Source: Azospirillum brasilense (lineage in GTDB: Bacteria > Pseudomonadota > Alphaproteobacteria > Azospirillales > Azospirillaceae). From it: DNA of 64,000 nucleotides. Made by a program: the position numbers and the translations under genes. Under the pieces are notes generated by a model, which saw only the letters and a list, made by a program, of their open reading frames with translations, did not search any database and had not been told where the DNA came from. Positions 16,392 to 24,870 of the stretch are shown one piece after another. The stretch is from NCBI RefSeq assembly GCF_007827795.1, contig NZ_VITI01000003.1, positions 29,995 to 93,994 of the forward strand. Direction: 5' to 3'. The number at the start of each line of letters is the position of its first letter. Position 1 is the first letter of the stretch.

Positions 16392-17579
16392 TTGGCTAAC
16401 ATCCTAGTCATGATTCCCTCCGGCGAAGTCTATGACCATGACTGCGTGCGGTGGTACAGCTACCAGAACATTCAGCGTAGCATCAATCATTACCACAACA
16501 TCGGCGACGCCTTCGTCTATGATTCCTCGCTGAAGCTGCTGACCTTCGACCGCCTCGACGTCGTGGAGATCCGCGAGTTCAAGCAGGAGGTGGTGGACCG
16601 GGCCAACGCCGAATACGATTACGTGTTCCTGCGCGGGTCGAACTACATCCACGACCACATGACCTGGCCGGAAGGCACCGAGCAGGTGCTGTCCAAGCTG
16701 CGCATCCCGGTCATCGCCTTCGGCGTCGGCGCCCAGGCCCCGGCCACCGGCAAGCTGACGCTGTCGGACGAGAGCAAGCGCATCTGGCAGATGTTCGCCG
16801 ACAAGTCGACGACGCTCGGCGTGCGCGGCACCTACACCGCCGAAGTGCTGTGGGACCTCGGCATCAAGAACGTGCGCATCGTCGGCTGCCCGACCGCCTT
16901 CCGCAACCGCGATCCGGAACTGCGCATCGACCTGCCGTCGCTGGACAGCGTGCGCAACGTCGGCATCACCATGCGTCGCGAGGTGTCCAGCCACTATTCG
17001 CCGGACGTGAAGACCTACCTCACCCGCCACCGCGACTTCGTCAAGGACATGAGCCGCCGCTTCGACACCGTCCTGATGATGCAGGGCGAGGTCGAGGAGA
17101 AGAAGCTGCTCTGGGGCACCGACGAGCAGAAGGCCGAGGCCTGGGACGAGCTGCACAACAACAACTGGCTGAAGAACTGGTACTTCGACGAGGAGTTGGA
17201 CGAGCTGTACCGCTCGCGCCTGTGGTACTCGGACGTCGTTGCCGACTACGAGAACATCGTGCGCTCGAAGGACCTCGTGCTGGGCTACCGCCTGCACGGC
17301 AACCTGATGGCGCTGTCGAACGGCACGCCGTCGGTCTATTTCAGCTATGACAGCCGTACGGCGGAGTTCGCGGAGACCTTCGCGATCCCCTGCTACGACG
17401 TCTATTCCGACAAGCCCTTCGTCCTTGAGGAATACTGGGACCAGAGCCTGTTCGAGAAGTTCAACCGCACCTTCTACCAGCGCTACCGCGACATGCGGGA
17501 GTTCCTGGACGAGAACTACATCCCGCACCGCATGCCCAGCCCGACCGCGCGCAAGTCCCCGCAGCGCAAGGCGGCCTGA
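16392..17579 (+). CDS. Polysaccharide pyruvyl transferase family protein (TTG start)
   Basis: Probable transfer of pyruvate from phosphoenolpyruvate, or a related group, onto a sugar of the surface glycan. The 395 residues fit the polysaccharide pyruvyl transferase (CsaB/ExoV-like) fold, with an N-terminal VFLRGSNYIHD block, central AFGVGAQAPATGK and GVRGTYTAEVLWDLG, and C-terminal LVLGYRLHGNLMALSNGTP containing the conserved Arg-x-His. The TTG at 16392 has AGGAGA 7 bases upstream, while the first ATG (16410) has none and would trim the first strand. The terminator at 17598 follows, so this is probably the last gene of the main glycan transcript. Confidence 0.87.
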   Translation: MANILVMIPSGEVYDHDCVRWYSYQNIQRSINHYHNIGDAFVYDSSLKLLTFDRLDVVEIREFKQEVVDRANAEYDYVFLRGSNYIHDHMTWPEGTEQVLSKLRIPVIAFGVGAQAPATGKLTLSDESKRIWQMFADKSTTLGVRGTYTAEVLWDLGIKNVRIVGCPTAFRNRDPELRIDLPSLDSVRNVGITMRREVSSHYSPDVKTYLTRHRDFVKDMSRRFDTVLMMQGEVEEKKLLWGTDEQKAEAWDELHNNNWLKNWYFDEELDELYRSRLWYSDVVADYENIVRSKDLVLGYRLHGNLMALSNGTPSVYFSYDSRTAEFAETFAIPCYDVYSDKPFVLEEYWDQSLFEKFNRTFYQRYRDMREFLDENYIPHRMPSPTARKSPQRKAA

Positions 17580-17597
17580 CGGCGGTTGCCGCAAAGA

Positions 17598-17639
17598 GGG
17601 GCGCCGGTCCCGGAGGGCGTTCTCCGGGGCCGGCGCCCC
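17598..17639 (+). terminator. Rho-independent terminator after the pyruvyl transferase gene
   Basis: An 18-bp stem (17598-17615 with 17622-17639, one G-U pair) with a 6-base loop begins 19 bases after the stop, followed by a pyrimidine-rich GTTCCCGTTCTTTCTT tract. It is the best terminator in the window. Confidence 0.85.
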
Positions 17640-17678
17640 GTTCCCGTTCTTTCTTCCGCTTACTCGCGAGTGCCCGCC

Positions 17679-18452
17679 ATGCCCGATGTCGCCACGCCCG
17701 ACTCCATGTCCTCCACTCCCGTCGCGGCGGAGCCTGCGGCGTCCGTCATCGAAGGCCGGGTGGACGCCGTCCAGGCCGGACGGATCTACGGCTGGGCCTG
17801 GGACCGCTCCTACCCCACCGACCGGTTGCAAGTCGAGTTCCGCGCCGAGATGCCGGACGGCCGCAGCGTCGTCCTGGGGCGCACGCTGGCCGACCGCCCG
17901 CGCGAGGATCTGGTCGGCGGCAATTTCGGCGACGGGCACCACGCCTTCGAGGCCGACCTCGCAATTCCGGACGGGCTCGACCCCACGCGCGTCGTCGCCG
18001 TGGTCGTCGCCCCAAGCACCGGCACCATCGCCACCTTCGCCCAGCCGAGCGCCGAGGAGAAGCTGCTGGAGCGCACACTCGCCCCGCATCTCGTGCGCAT
18101 CGGCGCCGGGCTGGACGCCGCCCGCCGCGACCACCAGCAGATCGCCGCCGGCCAGCAGGGCATCGCCCGGCTGCTGCGCGAGACGCAGGAGCGCATCGCC
18201 ACCGGCCAGGCCGGAGCCGGTGGTGCCGCCGCGGCGCAGCAGGCCGCCCTGTTGGACGCGCTCAACAGCCTTCAGGAGCGGGTCGCCGGGCTGGAGGTCT
18301 TCCTCGTCCGCATGGACACGACGCTGCGCGGCTTCGACGACGCGCTGAAGGTGAAGTCGGCCAAGTCGCACGCCCCCACGATCATAGCCGCCCTGGCCTC
18401 GGCCGTCGGGGCCTTCGCCGCGACGGTGATCGGGCTGGCGATCTTCGGGTAA
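17679..18452 (+). CDS. Membrane-anchored protein with glycan-cluster accessory domain
   Basis: No enzyme family recognised. The 257-residue protein starts at the ATG at 17679. Residues ~23-105 form a beta-rich domain with the pattern GWAWDRSYPTDRLQVEF ... GDGHHAFEADL, a type I know as an accessory module in alphaproteobacterial glycosyltransferases. Residues ~125-220 are Ala/Gln/Arg-rich, probably coiled coil. A single C-terminal membrane helix (about 232-255) is followed by almost nothing, so it is probably tail-anchored with the body in the cytosol. A role as a membrane tether for glycosyltransferases is an inference. Terminators lie on both sides, so it is transcribed separately from the cluster before it. 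Confidence 0.7.
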   Translation: MPDVATPDSMSSTPVAAEPAASVIEGRVDAVQAGRIYGWAWDRSYPTDRLQVEFRAEMPDGRSVVLGRTLADRPREDLVGGNFGDGHHAFEADLAIPDGLDPTRVVAVVVAPSTGTIATFAQPSAEEKLLERTLAPHLVRIGAGLDAARRDHQQIAAGQQGIARLLRETQERIATGQAGAGGAAAAQQAALLDALNSLQERVAGLEVFLVRMDTTLRGFDDALKVKSAKSHAPTIIAALASAVGAFAATVIGLAIFG

Positions 18453-18517
18453 CGGCGGCCCGCCGCCCTCCCGGCTCCTACACCCAGACTCCGTTTCCTC
18501 GTCTTTCCAGGCGCTTC

Positions 18518-18543
18518 AGCCGCCGCCGAAACCGGCGGCGGCT
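18518..18543 (+). terminator. Hairpin after the tail-anchored protein gene
   Basis: An 11-bp perfect stem (18518-18528 with 18533-18543) with an AAAC loop, followed by only a short TTT. It is a plausible but weak Rho-independent terminator 65 bases after the stop. Confidence 0.6.
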
Positions 18544-18702
18544 TTGCCGTGCGCTGGTGGTGGACGCGCCGCCGTTCCGGGTGCCACCCTGTATGACCGC
18601 GTCCCGGCGGGATTGCGGGCCGCGGCGGCGTCCAGAATGCCCCTGAAGCGATCCGCATTCCAGACCGACAAGGCCGGCGGCCTTTACCGGGAGACATGCG
18701 AC

Positions 18703-19176
18703 ATGCCCGCAGATGGTCCTTCCATCCCTCCGACCTCCCCGCTTGGCGGCGACCTCATCACGCCCAAGGATCTCCACGCGATCACCGAAGCTCAGGAGAT
18801 GGCGCGGCGGAAGGAGGCCCAGGAGCTTGAGAAGAAAAGGCAGGAGGAGCAGAGCGCGATCCACGACGCCTTCATGCACCAGCACGTCCGCCCGGACGCC
18901 AAGGAGCGCTTCACCCGTGCCGTCCGCGCGGCGGCGGAACGCGGGGAGACCGAAATCGAGATCGTGCGCTTTCCCAGCGGCTATTGCAGCGACGGCAGCC
19001 GGGCGATCAACAATATGTCGAGCCCGACCTAGCCGGACAGCCTCACCGGCTTCGTGCGGGAGTTCTACGACAGTTGCGAGCGGTATCCGCGCCCCGCCGG
19101 CTACAAGCTGCGCGCCCAGATTCTGAGCTATCCCGGCGGCATGCCGGGCGATGTCGGCGTCTTCCTGCACTGGTGA
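18703..19176 (+). pseudogene. Unknown protein gene interrupted by an in-frame TAG
   Basis: I do not recognise the family. The ATG at 18703 has GGAGA about 9 bases upstream. The frame runs 109 codons to a TAG at 19030-19032, then continues in the same frame for 47 codons to a TGA at 19174. The second part (PDSLTGFVREFYDSCERY ... GDVGVFLHW) is good protein-like sequence with native codon usage. The first part has a charged coiled segment (about residues 28-50) and a C-terminal domain start around KERFTRAVRAAAERGE. A single base change would make the stop a sense codon. It is either a recent nonsense mutation, a sequencing error, or readthrough. The intact product would be 157 residues, cytosolic. 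Confidence 0.65.
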
Positions 19177-19199
19177 TCGCCGGCATCTGAACGCACCGA

Positions 19200-19224
19200 C
19201 GCCCGGCCAAGGAATGGCCGGGCG
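19200..19224. terminator. Bidirectional hairpin between convergent genes
   Basis: A 9-bp stem (CGCCCGGCC at 19200-19208 with GGCCGGGCG at 19216-19224) and 7-base loop lies between the stop of the interrupted gene (19176) and the stop of the convergent beta-helix gene (19261). It is symmetrical enough to serve either strand. Confidence 0.6.
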
Positions 19225-19260
19225 CGGTCGTCGCCGAAAATGTGGAGAGAGACCCCGTCC

Positions 19261-20973
19261 TTACGCGGTCGGGCTGGCCTTGTTAGCCGAGGAGATGGTG
19301 TTGTTGGCGACGTTCTGGCTGATGCTGTCGGCGATGGACACGGCGGAGCGGCCGTTGTTGTTGTTGAAGATGTTGTCGTGCACGTCGAGCGTGATCGACC
19401 CGGCGCCCTTCAGGTGCTCCATGATGCCGCCGTTGTTGTTGAAGATCTCGTTGCCGTAGATCTTGTAGGTGACGCTGGTGCCCTGGTTCTGGCCGACCGA
19501 GATGCCGACGTTGGCGTTGCCGTAGATCGTGTTGTCGTAGATCTCGGTGCTCGACTTGGCGAGGATGCCGGCGCCGCGCGGGTTGTCGTAGATGGTGTTG
19601 CCGTGGATCTTCAGCGTGCTGTTGGCCTGGCTGTGGTCGTGGTACAGCCCGTGCGACCGGCCGTCGCCGCCGCCGGCGCCGTTGTTGAAGATCGTGTTGT
19701 CGGCGATCTCTCCGCTCAGGATGCGGCCGTTCCAGCCCGAATACACACCGTCGGTCCGCCAGCCGTTGTCGCTGATGGTGTTGTTGGTGAAGTACTGGTC
19801 GGTGTTGTCGGCGGAGTAATGCACGATGCCGTAGGCGCCGTTGCCGTCGATGGTGGAATGGTCGATCCGCAACCCGTGGGACGTGCCGCTGATGACGACG
19901 CCCGAGCCCTGGTTGTCGACGATCTGCGAGTTGGTGACCTTCACGTTGTCGGCGCCGCCGTTGAGCAGCAGGCCGGCATCGCCCGAGCCCTTCATGGTCA
20001 GGCTGTCGAAGGTGATGTTGTCCTTGTTGTTCAGGCTGACGGCGTAGCTGGAGCCGCTGGCCGCCTCGATCACCGGGTTGGCGCCGGTGCCGTAGGCGCC
20101 GTAGATGATCGGCTTGTCGGAGGTGCCGGAGGTCGAGGCCAGCAGGCTGTCGTGCCAGGTCTCGCCACGCTCGAACAGGACCAGCGAGCCGGCGGCGAAG
20201 TTGGTGGCGTTCACCTTGTCCAGCGACTTCCAGGCCTGGTTCGCGTCATGGCCGGAGTTGCTGTCGCTGCCGTTGGTCGCATCGACGTAGTAGATCTGCG
20301 AGGCCGGGGTGGACGGGTAGTCCGACGTGCCCGAGGATGGCGCCGTGGGGGCGGCCGGGGCCGCGGCGGCGGTCGTCGCGAAGAACTCCTTGGGAGCGGC
20401 GACGGCCAGCGTGCCGTTCCACCACATGTTGGCCTGACCCGGAACGACGTCCTTGCCGTCGAGCGCGCCCTTGTCATAGGTGACGGACGGATCGGTCGGG
20501 GCGACCTTGTGGCCGTTGATGGAGATGGCGTTGACCGTCAGGTTGCGGTCCTGCCCATCGACGGCGCCGTCGTTGTCGTACTGGATCTGAATCTTGTGCG
20601 CCTGATCGGCGGTCACGTTGGCGTCGAAGGAAAAATCCTTGGCATCGCCGCCCGCGGTGCCTTCGCCGACCACGGCGCCGTCCACCAGCAGCTTGAAATG
20701 GGGCGACACGCCGCCCGCGGCTGTGCCGGAGGCGTTCACGACGATCTTGGCAGTGGCGGCGGCAGCGGCCGTGGCGTCGGCCAGCGCCAGAGGCTGTGCG
20801 GTGGTCTGGAGTGCCTGGAGATGGAGAATTGAGTCCGGCGTTGCGGTGCTGTCGGCGGTCACCGGGGTGATGCTGTCGACAACAGCCTGGAACGGATCGG
20901 CAGCAGAATCACCGACAAAACCGGTCGTGTCGGCGTGGTTCTGATGATCAAGCTCAATGGCCATATGTTCCAT
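19261..20973 (-). CDS. Extracellular right-handed beta-helix protein with carbohydrate-binding module
   Basis: Likely secreted polysaccharide-acting or polysaccharide-binding protein of 570 residues. Residues ~1-75 are acidic and low in structure, with no signal peptide. Residues ~76-198 look like a calcium-dependent xylan-binding type (CBM60-like) module: LVDGAVVGEG, QIQYDNDG, AISINGHKV and NMWWNGTL. An Ala/Pro/Ser linker follows, then about 330 residues of parallel beta-helix repeats full of NNTI/DNTIYGN turns. Beta-helix folds of this kind occur in alginate epimerases and polysaccharide lyases, but I see no diagnostic active site. Lack of a Sec signal suggests type I export. It is convergent with the glycan cluster. 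The ATG at 20973 is preceded by AAAGGAAAGAG at a rather long distance; 20964 is an alternative. Confidence 0.82.
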   Translation of the reverse strand: MEHMAIELDHQNHADTTGFVGDSAADPFQAVVDSITPVTADSTATPDSILHLQALQTTAQPLALADATAAAAATAKIVVNASGTAAGGVSPHFKLLVDGAVVGEGTAGGDAKDFSFDANVTADQAHKIQIQYDNDGAVDGQDRNLTVNAISINGHKVAPTDPSVTYDKGALDGKDVVPGQANMWWNGTLAVAAPKEFFATTAAAAPAAPTAPSSGTSDYPSTPASQIYYVDATNGSDSNSGHDANQAWKSLDKVNATNFAAGSLVLFERGETWHDSLLASTSGTSDKPIIYGAYGTGANPVIEAASGSSYAVSLNNKDNITFDSLTMKGSGDAGLLLNGGADNVKVTNSQIVDNQGSGVVISGTSHGLRIDHSTIDGNGAYGIVHYSADNTDQYFTNNTISDNGWRTDGVYSGWNGRILSGEIADNTIFNNGAGGGDGRSHGLYHDHSQANSTLKIHGNTIYDNPRGAGILAKSSTEIYDNTIYGNANVGISVGQNQGTSVTYKIYGNEIFNNNGGIMEHLKGAGSITLDVHDNIFNNNNGRSAVSIADSISQNVANNTISSANKASPTA

Positions 20974-21474
20974 GGTCTTTCACTCTTTCCTTTTTTACAG
21001 CGCCACGTTTGTGGCGGTGGGCGGGAATGAGCGCGGATCGCGCCGTCCCGCTTGCTGTGCGCTCAATCGTTTTCGACAGGACCGGAGCCTAACCAGCCCC
21101 GTGTGGCCTTAAATGGTTCGATTTTAGGATAATTAGTTTTTGAAATGCGCCAAATCCATCACAGGAATTTCCCTAACGAAGGAGGTAGTTCCTCGAATTT
21201 AAGCGCTAACACGAACGGGGTAACGCTTTCGGCAAATTCTTGAAATTGCAGCGAACTACAAGAATTTAGCCGCCGATTTCCGATGGATTCCTGCGCCGCA
21301 CCCAGTGATTGGCCCCGTCGTCTTGTGACATTCCTGTTGAAGAAAGCTGGGATGCCACATACCATACGCCACACGGACAGTTCGATGAGCGAACAATCCG
21401 TCTCGCCAGACAATCCAAAAATGATGAGCCGTGCCGACGGAAGCCCGGCCACCCATAAAGGGAAGGAATGAGGC
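20974..21474. promoter_or_regulatory. Divergent intergenic region between beta-helix gene and tctC
   Basis: About 500 bases with lower GC than the genes on either side and no credible reading frame. A small hairpin CGCCAC-GTTT-GTGGCG (21001-21016) lies in the leader of the beta-helix gene. GGAAGGA precedes the tctC ATG. Promoters in both directions must lie here; I cannot place them. Confidence 0.45.
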
Positions 21475-22548
21475 ATGAAGGACGTACAGCGCCCGCGTTG
21501 CGCGCGGAAGACCCCTTTTGACTCCTTCGCTTTTAAAAAGCCCTATGGAAGATCGCTCGCAAGCGGCACGGCCTTGGCCGGCGCGCTCGGCCTTCTGCTG
21601 ATTCCGAACGCGGCCCAGGCCGCTTGGGAACCGACCAAATCGGTCGAATTCGTCGTCCCGGCGGGAACCGGTGGCGGCGCCGACCAGATGGCGCGGATGA
21701 TCCAGGGCATCATTCAGAAGAACAACCTGATGGGCCAGCCCATCGTCGTCATCAACAAGTCGGGCGGCGCCGGTGCGGAAGGCTTCCTCGATGTCAAATC
21801 GTCGAACCGCAACCCGCACAAGATCATCATCACCCTATCCAACCTGTTCACCACGCCCCTGGCGACCGGCGTTCCCTTCTCCTGGAAGGACATGACCCCG
21901 GTGGCGATGCTGGCGCTGGACAACTTCGTCCTGTGGGTGAACAGCGAGGCTCCGCAGAAATCGCCCAAGGAGTTCGTCGAGGCCGCCAAGGAGGGCGGCG
22001 CCAACCGCTTCAAGATGGGCGGCACCGGGTCCAAGCAGGAGGACCAGATCATCACCGCCGCCATCGAGCAGTCGGCGGGCGTAACCTTCACCTACGTCCC
22101 CTACAAGGGCGGCGGCGACGTGGCGGCCCAGCTCGTCGGCAACCACATCAACGCCAGCGTCAACAACCCGATCGAGGCGGTGTCGCAATGGCGGGCCGGC
22201 GCGCTGCGGCCCTTGTGCGTTTTCGACAAGGAGCGCATCCCGCTGAAAGAGCCGGTGGCCGACGGCAAGTCGTGGAACAGCATCCCCACCTGCAAGGAAT
22301 CCGGGCTGGACGTCGAATACACCATGCTGCGCGGCATCTTCATGGGACCGGGCGTCACGCCGGACCAGGTCGCCTATTACGTGGATCTCTTCAAGAAGGT
22401 CCGCGAGACGGAGGAGTGGAAGGACTTCATGGCGAAGGGGGCCTTCAACGTCAGCTTCAAGACCGGCGACGACTTCAAGACCTGGTTGACCGCGGCGGAA
22501 ACCCAGCACAAGACCCTGATGGACAAGGCGGGCTTCACCAAACAATAG
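21475..22548 (+). CDS. tctC: Tripartite tricarboxylate transporter, periplasmic substrate-binding protein
   Basis: Periplasmic receptor of a TctCBA uptake system for a carboxylate. The 357-residue precursor has a long basic n-region, a hydrophobic core ALAGALGLLLIP and a signal cleavage site near ANAAQAAW (about residue 50). The Bug/TctC pattern VEFVVPAGTGGGADQMAR begins at about residue 57, and the conserved central YVPYKGGGDVAAQLVG and C-terminal GIFMGPGVTPDQVAYY are present. A GGAAGGA precedes the ATG. An AT-rich palindrome (21529-21541) lies within the signal-peptide coding part. It is the first gene of the tctCBA operon; the substrate cannot be predicted. Confidence 0.92.
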   Translation: MKDVQRPRCARKTPFDSFAFKKPYGRSLASGTALAGALGLLLIPNAAQAAWEPTKSVEFVVPAGTGGGADQMARMIQGIIQKNNLMGQPIVVINKSGGAGAEGFLDVKSSNRNPHKIIITLSNLFTTPLATGVPFSWKDMTPVAMLALDNFVLWVNSEAPQKSPKEFVEAAKEGGANRFKMGGTGSKQEDQIITAAIEQSAGVTFTYVPYKGGGDVAAQLVGNHINASVNNPIEAVSQWRAGALRPLCVFDKERIPLKEPVADGKSWNSIPTCKESGLDVEYTMLRGIFMGPGVTPDQVAYYVDLFKKVRETEEWKDFMAKGAFNVSFKTGDDFKTWLTAAETQHKTLMDKAGFTKQ

Positions 22549-22570
22549 CCCTCCCGTCCGACGCGCGGCC

Positions 22571-22591
22571 CCCGGGGCATCGCGCCCCGGG
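22571..22591 (+). other. Hairpin between tctC and tctB
   Basis: CCCGGGGC (22571-22578) pairs with GCCCCGGG (22584-22591) across a 5-base loop. There is no T-run. Such hairpins after a binding-protein gene commonly stabilise the upstream mRNA so the receptor is made in excess over the membrane subunits. Confidence 0.55.
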
Positions 22592-22631
22592 CGCCCTCCC
22601 CCACCGTTCAGGTTTCTTGTGGGAGTGAGCC

Positions 22632-23138
22632 ATGGAGCATGGAACGCAGAACAGTGATCCGGTCGTCTCGAACCGGACCATGGAAATCGTCGTCGCCGGT
22701 CTGTTCGCCCTGGTCGCCCTCGTGGTGATGGCCGACAGCATCCGCGTCGGCAACGGCTGGGGGTCCGACGGACCGAAGGCCGGCTATTTTCCCTTCTATG
22801 TCGGCCTCATCATGCTGGTCAGCAGTCTGGCCACGCTGGCCGTCAACATCTGGCGCCACAGCGGCGAACGCACCGCCTTCGTCGAGAAACACCAGCTCGC
22901 CCTGGTTCTCAAGGTGCTGGTCCCCAGCGCCGTCTTCGTGATCCTGACCGCCTTCCTGGGCATCTATCTGTCGGCGGTGCTGTTCATCGCCTTCTTCATG
23001 CATTGGGTGGGCAAGTATCCGCTCAAGACGATCCTGCCCGTCGCCATCCTCGTGCCCGCGGGCCTCTTCGTGATGTTCGAGATCTGGTTCCTGGTTCCGC
23101 TTCCCAAGGGGCCGGTGGAGACGATGTTCGGGTTCTAA
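22632..23138 (+). CDS. tctB: Tripartite tricarboxylate transporter small membrane subunit
   Basis: Small integral-membrane subunit of the TctCBA transporter, 168 residues with four predicted helices. The first begins near residue 15 (IVVAGLFALVALVVM), and others lie around 50, 95 and 130-150. The GPKAGYFPFYVGLIM segment after the first helix is the family signature. GGGAG precedes the ATG. It lies between tctC and tctA in the standard order. Confidence 0.9.
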   Translation: MEHGTQNSDPVVSNRTMEIVVAGLFALVALVVMADSIRVGNGWGSDGPKAGYFPFYVGLIMLVSSLATLAVNIWRHSGERTAFVEKHQLALVLKVLVPSAVFVILTAFLGIYLSAVLFIAFFMHWVGKYPLKTILPVAILVPAGLFVMFEIWFLVPLPKGPVETMFGF

Positions 23139-23343
23139 CGGGGTTCGGGTTCTGACGGGTCCAGTTTTTACCAATCCAGTTTTTTAAAAGCCGGGGCGGC
23201 CGCGGGAACGGCCGCGCACACCGAAGCAGCGGCGGGCATCCGCGACGAACCAGCCCATGCGGCAGGGACGAACCCTGTCCTGCGCGCTCAAGACGCGACG
23301 TTTCCAGATGGAACGGGCGCGGATGCCGGAAAGGGAGGGAAAC

Positions 23344-24870
23344 TTGGAAGCGCTCGGGTCACTCATACAGGGGTTCGGCGTGCTCGCCGATCCCATGAAC
23401 ATCGCCTACATGTTCATCGGCATCACGCTGGGCGTCCTGATCGGCGTGCTGCCGGGGCTGGGCGGGGCGAACGGGGTGGCGATCCTGCTGCCCCTGACCT
23501 TCAGCATGTCGCCGACCTCGGCCATCATCATGCTCTCCTGCATCTACTGGGGGGCGTTGTTCGGCGGGGCCATCACCTCGGTCCTCTTCAACATACCGGG
23601 CGAGCCGTGGTCGGTGGCGACCACCTTCGACGGTCACCCCATGGCGCAGAAGGGCCATGCGGGCGAGGCGCTGACAGCGGCCTTCACCTCGTCCTTCTTC
23701 GGGGCGTTCGTCGCGGTCCTGCTCATCACCTTCCTGGCCCCGGTGATCGCCGGCTTCGCCCTGCGCTTCGGCCCGGCGGAGTTCTTCGCGGTCCAGCTCC
23801 TGACATTCTGCAGTTTCGTCGGCATGGGCAGCGAATCCCCCTTCAAGGTGCTGTGCGCCATGATGCTGGGCTTCGCCTTGGCCGCGGTCGGCCTGGACAG
23901 CGTGACCGGCGAGTTGCGCATGACCTTCGGCTCGGTGGAACTGCTGCGCGGCTTCGACTTCCTGATCGCGGTCATCGGCCTGTTCGGCATCGGCGAGATC
24001 CTCCTGACCATGGAGGAAGGTCTGGCCTTCAAGGGCAAGAGCGCCAAAATCAACGCCAAGGTCGTGTGGGAGACCTGGAAGAGCCTGCCCCGCTACTGGA
24101 TGACCGCCATCCGCGGCTCCATCGTCGGCTGCTGGATGGGCATCACACCCGGCGGCGCCACGCCGGCCTCCTTCATGAGCTACGGCCTCGCCAAGCGCTT
24201 CTCCAAGAACCGCCAGAATTTCGGCAACGGCGAGATGGAGGGGGTGGTCGCTCCGGAAACCGCGGCCCACGCCGCCGGCACCAGCGCGCTTCTGCCCATG
24301 CTGACTCTGGGCATCCCCGGCTCGCCCACCGCGGCGGTGCTGCTGGGCGGCCTGCTGATCTGGGGGCTCCAGCCCGGCCCGCTGCTCTTCGTGGAGCAGA
24401 AGGAGTTCGTCTGGGGCCTGATCGCCAGCATGTATCTGGGCAACATCGCTGGCCTGATCGTGGTGCTGACCACGGTTCCGGTCTTCGCCTCGATCCTGCG
24501 CATTCCCTTCAGCATCATCGCGCCGGTGATCGTGGTGATCTGCGCGGTCGGCGCCTACACGGTGCACAACGCCTTCCTCGACATCGTCATGATGCTGGTG
24601 TTCGGCGTCGTCGGCTACGTCTTCAAGAAGCTGTCCTACCCGCTGGCCCCGCTGGTGCTGGCCCTGGTGCTGGGCGACATGGCCGAAAGCTCCTTCCGGC
24701 AGGCCATGCTGGTGTCGCAGGGCGATCTGGCGATCTTCTGGTCCAACCCGCTGGTCGGCAGCATCGTCACGCTGGCGCTGGTCATGCTGTTCTGGCCGGT
24801 GTTCTCCGCCCTGCTGCGCAAGCGCCAGTCCCGGCAGGACGGCGGGACCCAGGTCATCCCCGTGAAATAG
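23344..24870 (+). CDS. tctA: Tripartite tricarboxylate transporter large permease subunit
   Basis: Large permease of the TctCBA system, with about 11-12 membrane helices. The family motif GVLPGLGGANGVAILLP is near residue 35, and a second conserved block GITPGGATPASFMSYG is near residue 262. The frame is open from 23257, but I choose the TTG at 23344. It has GGGAGGG 4-5 bases upstream and gives 508 residues, the normal TctA length; an ATG at 23323 is the alternative. The last six codons and stop are duplicated in tandem just after the gene (24871-24888). Confidence 0.9.
   Translation: MEALGSLIQGFGVLADPMNIAYMFIGITLGVLIGVLPGLGGANGVAILLPLTFSMSPTSAIIMLSCIYWGALFGGAITSVLFNIPGEPWSVATTFDGHPMAQKGHAGEALTAAFTSSFFGAFVAVLLITFLAPVIAGFALRFGPAEFFAVQLLTFCSFVGMGSESPFKVLCAMMLGFALAAVGLDSVTGELRMTFGSVELLRGFDFLIAVIGLFGIGEILLTMEEGLAFKGKSAKINAKVVWETWKSLPRYWMTAIRGSIVGCWMGITPGGATPASFMSYGLAKRFSKNRQNFGNGEMEGVVAPETAAHAAGTSALLPMLTLGIPGSPTAAVLLGGLLIWGLQPGPLLFVEQKEFVWGLIASMYLGNIAGLIVVLTTVPVFASILRIPFSIIAPVIVVICAVGAYTVHNAFLDIVMMLVFGVVGYVFKKLSYPLAPLVLALVLGDMAESSFRQAMLVSQGDLAIFWSNPLVGSIVTLALVMLFWPVFSALLRKRQSRQDGGTQVIPVK

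Noticed and set aside
19240..20832. 530-aa plus-strand frame opposite the beta-helix gene
   Set aside because: Val/Asp/Gly-rich antisense pattern without domains; the minus-strand gene shows CBM and beta-helix features.
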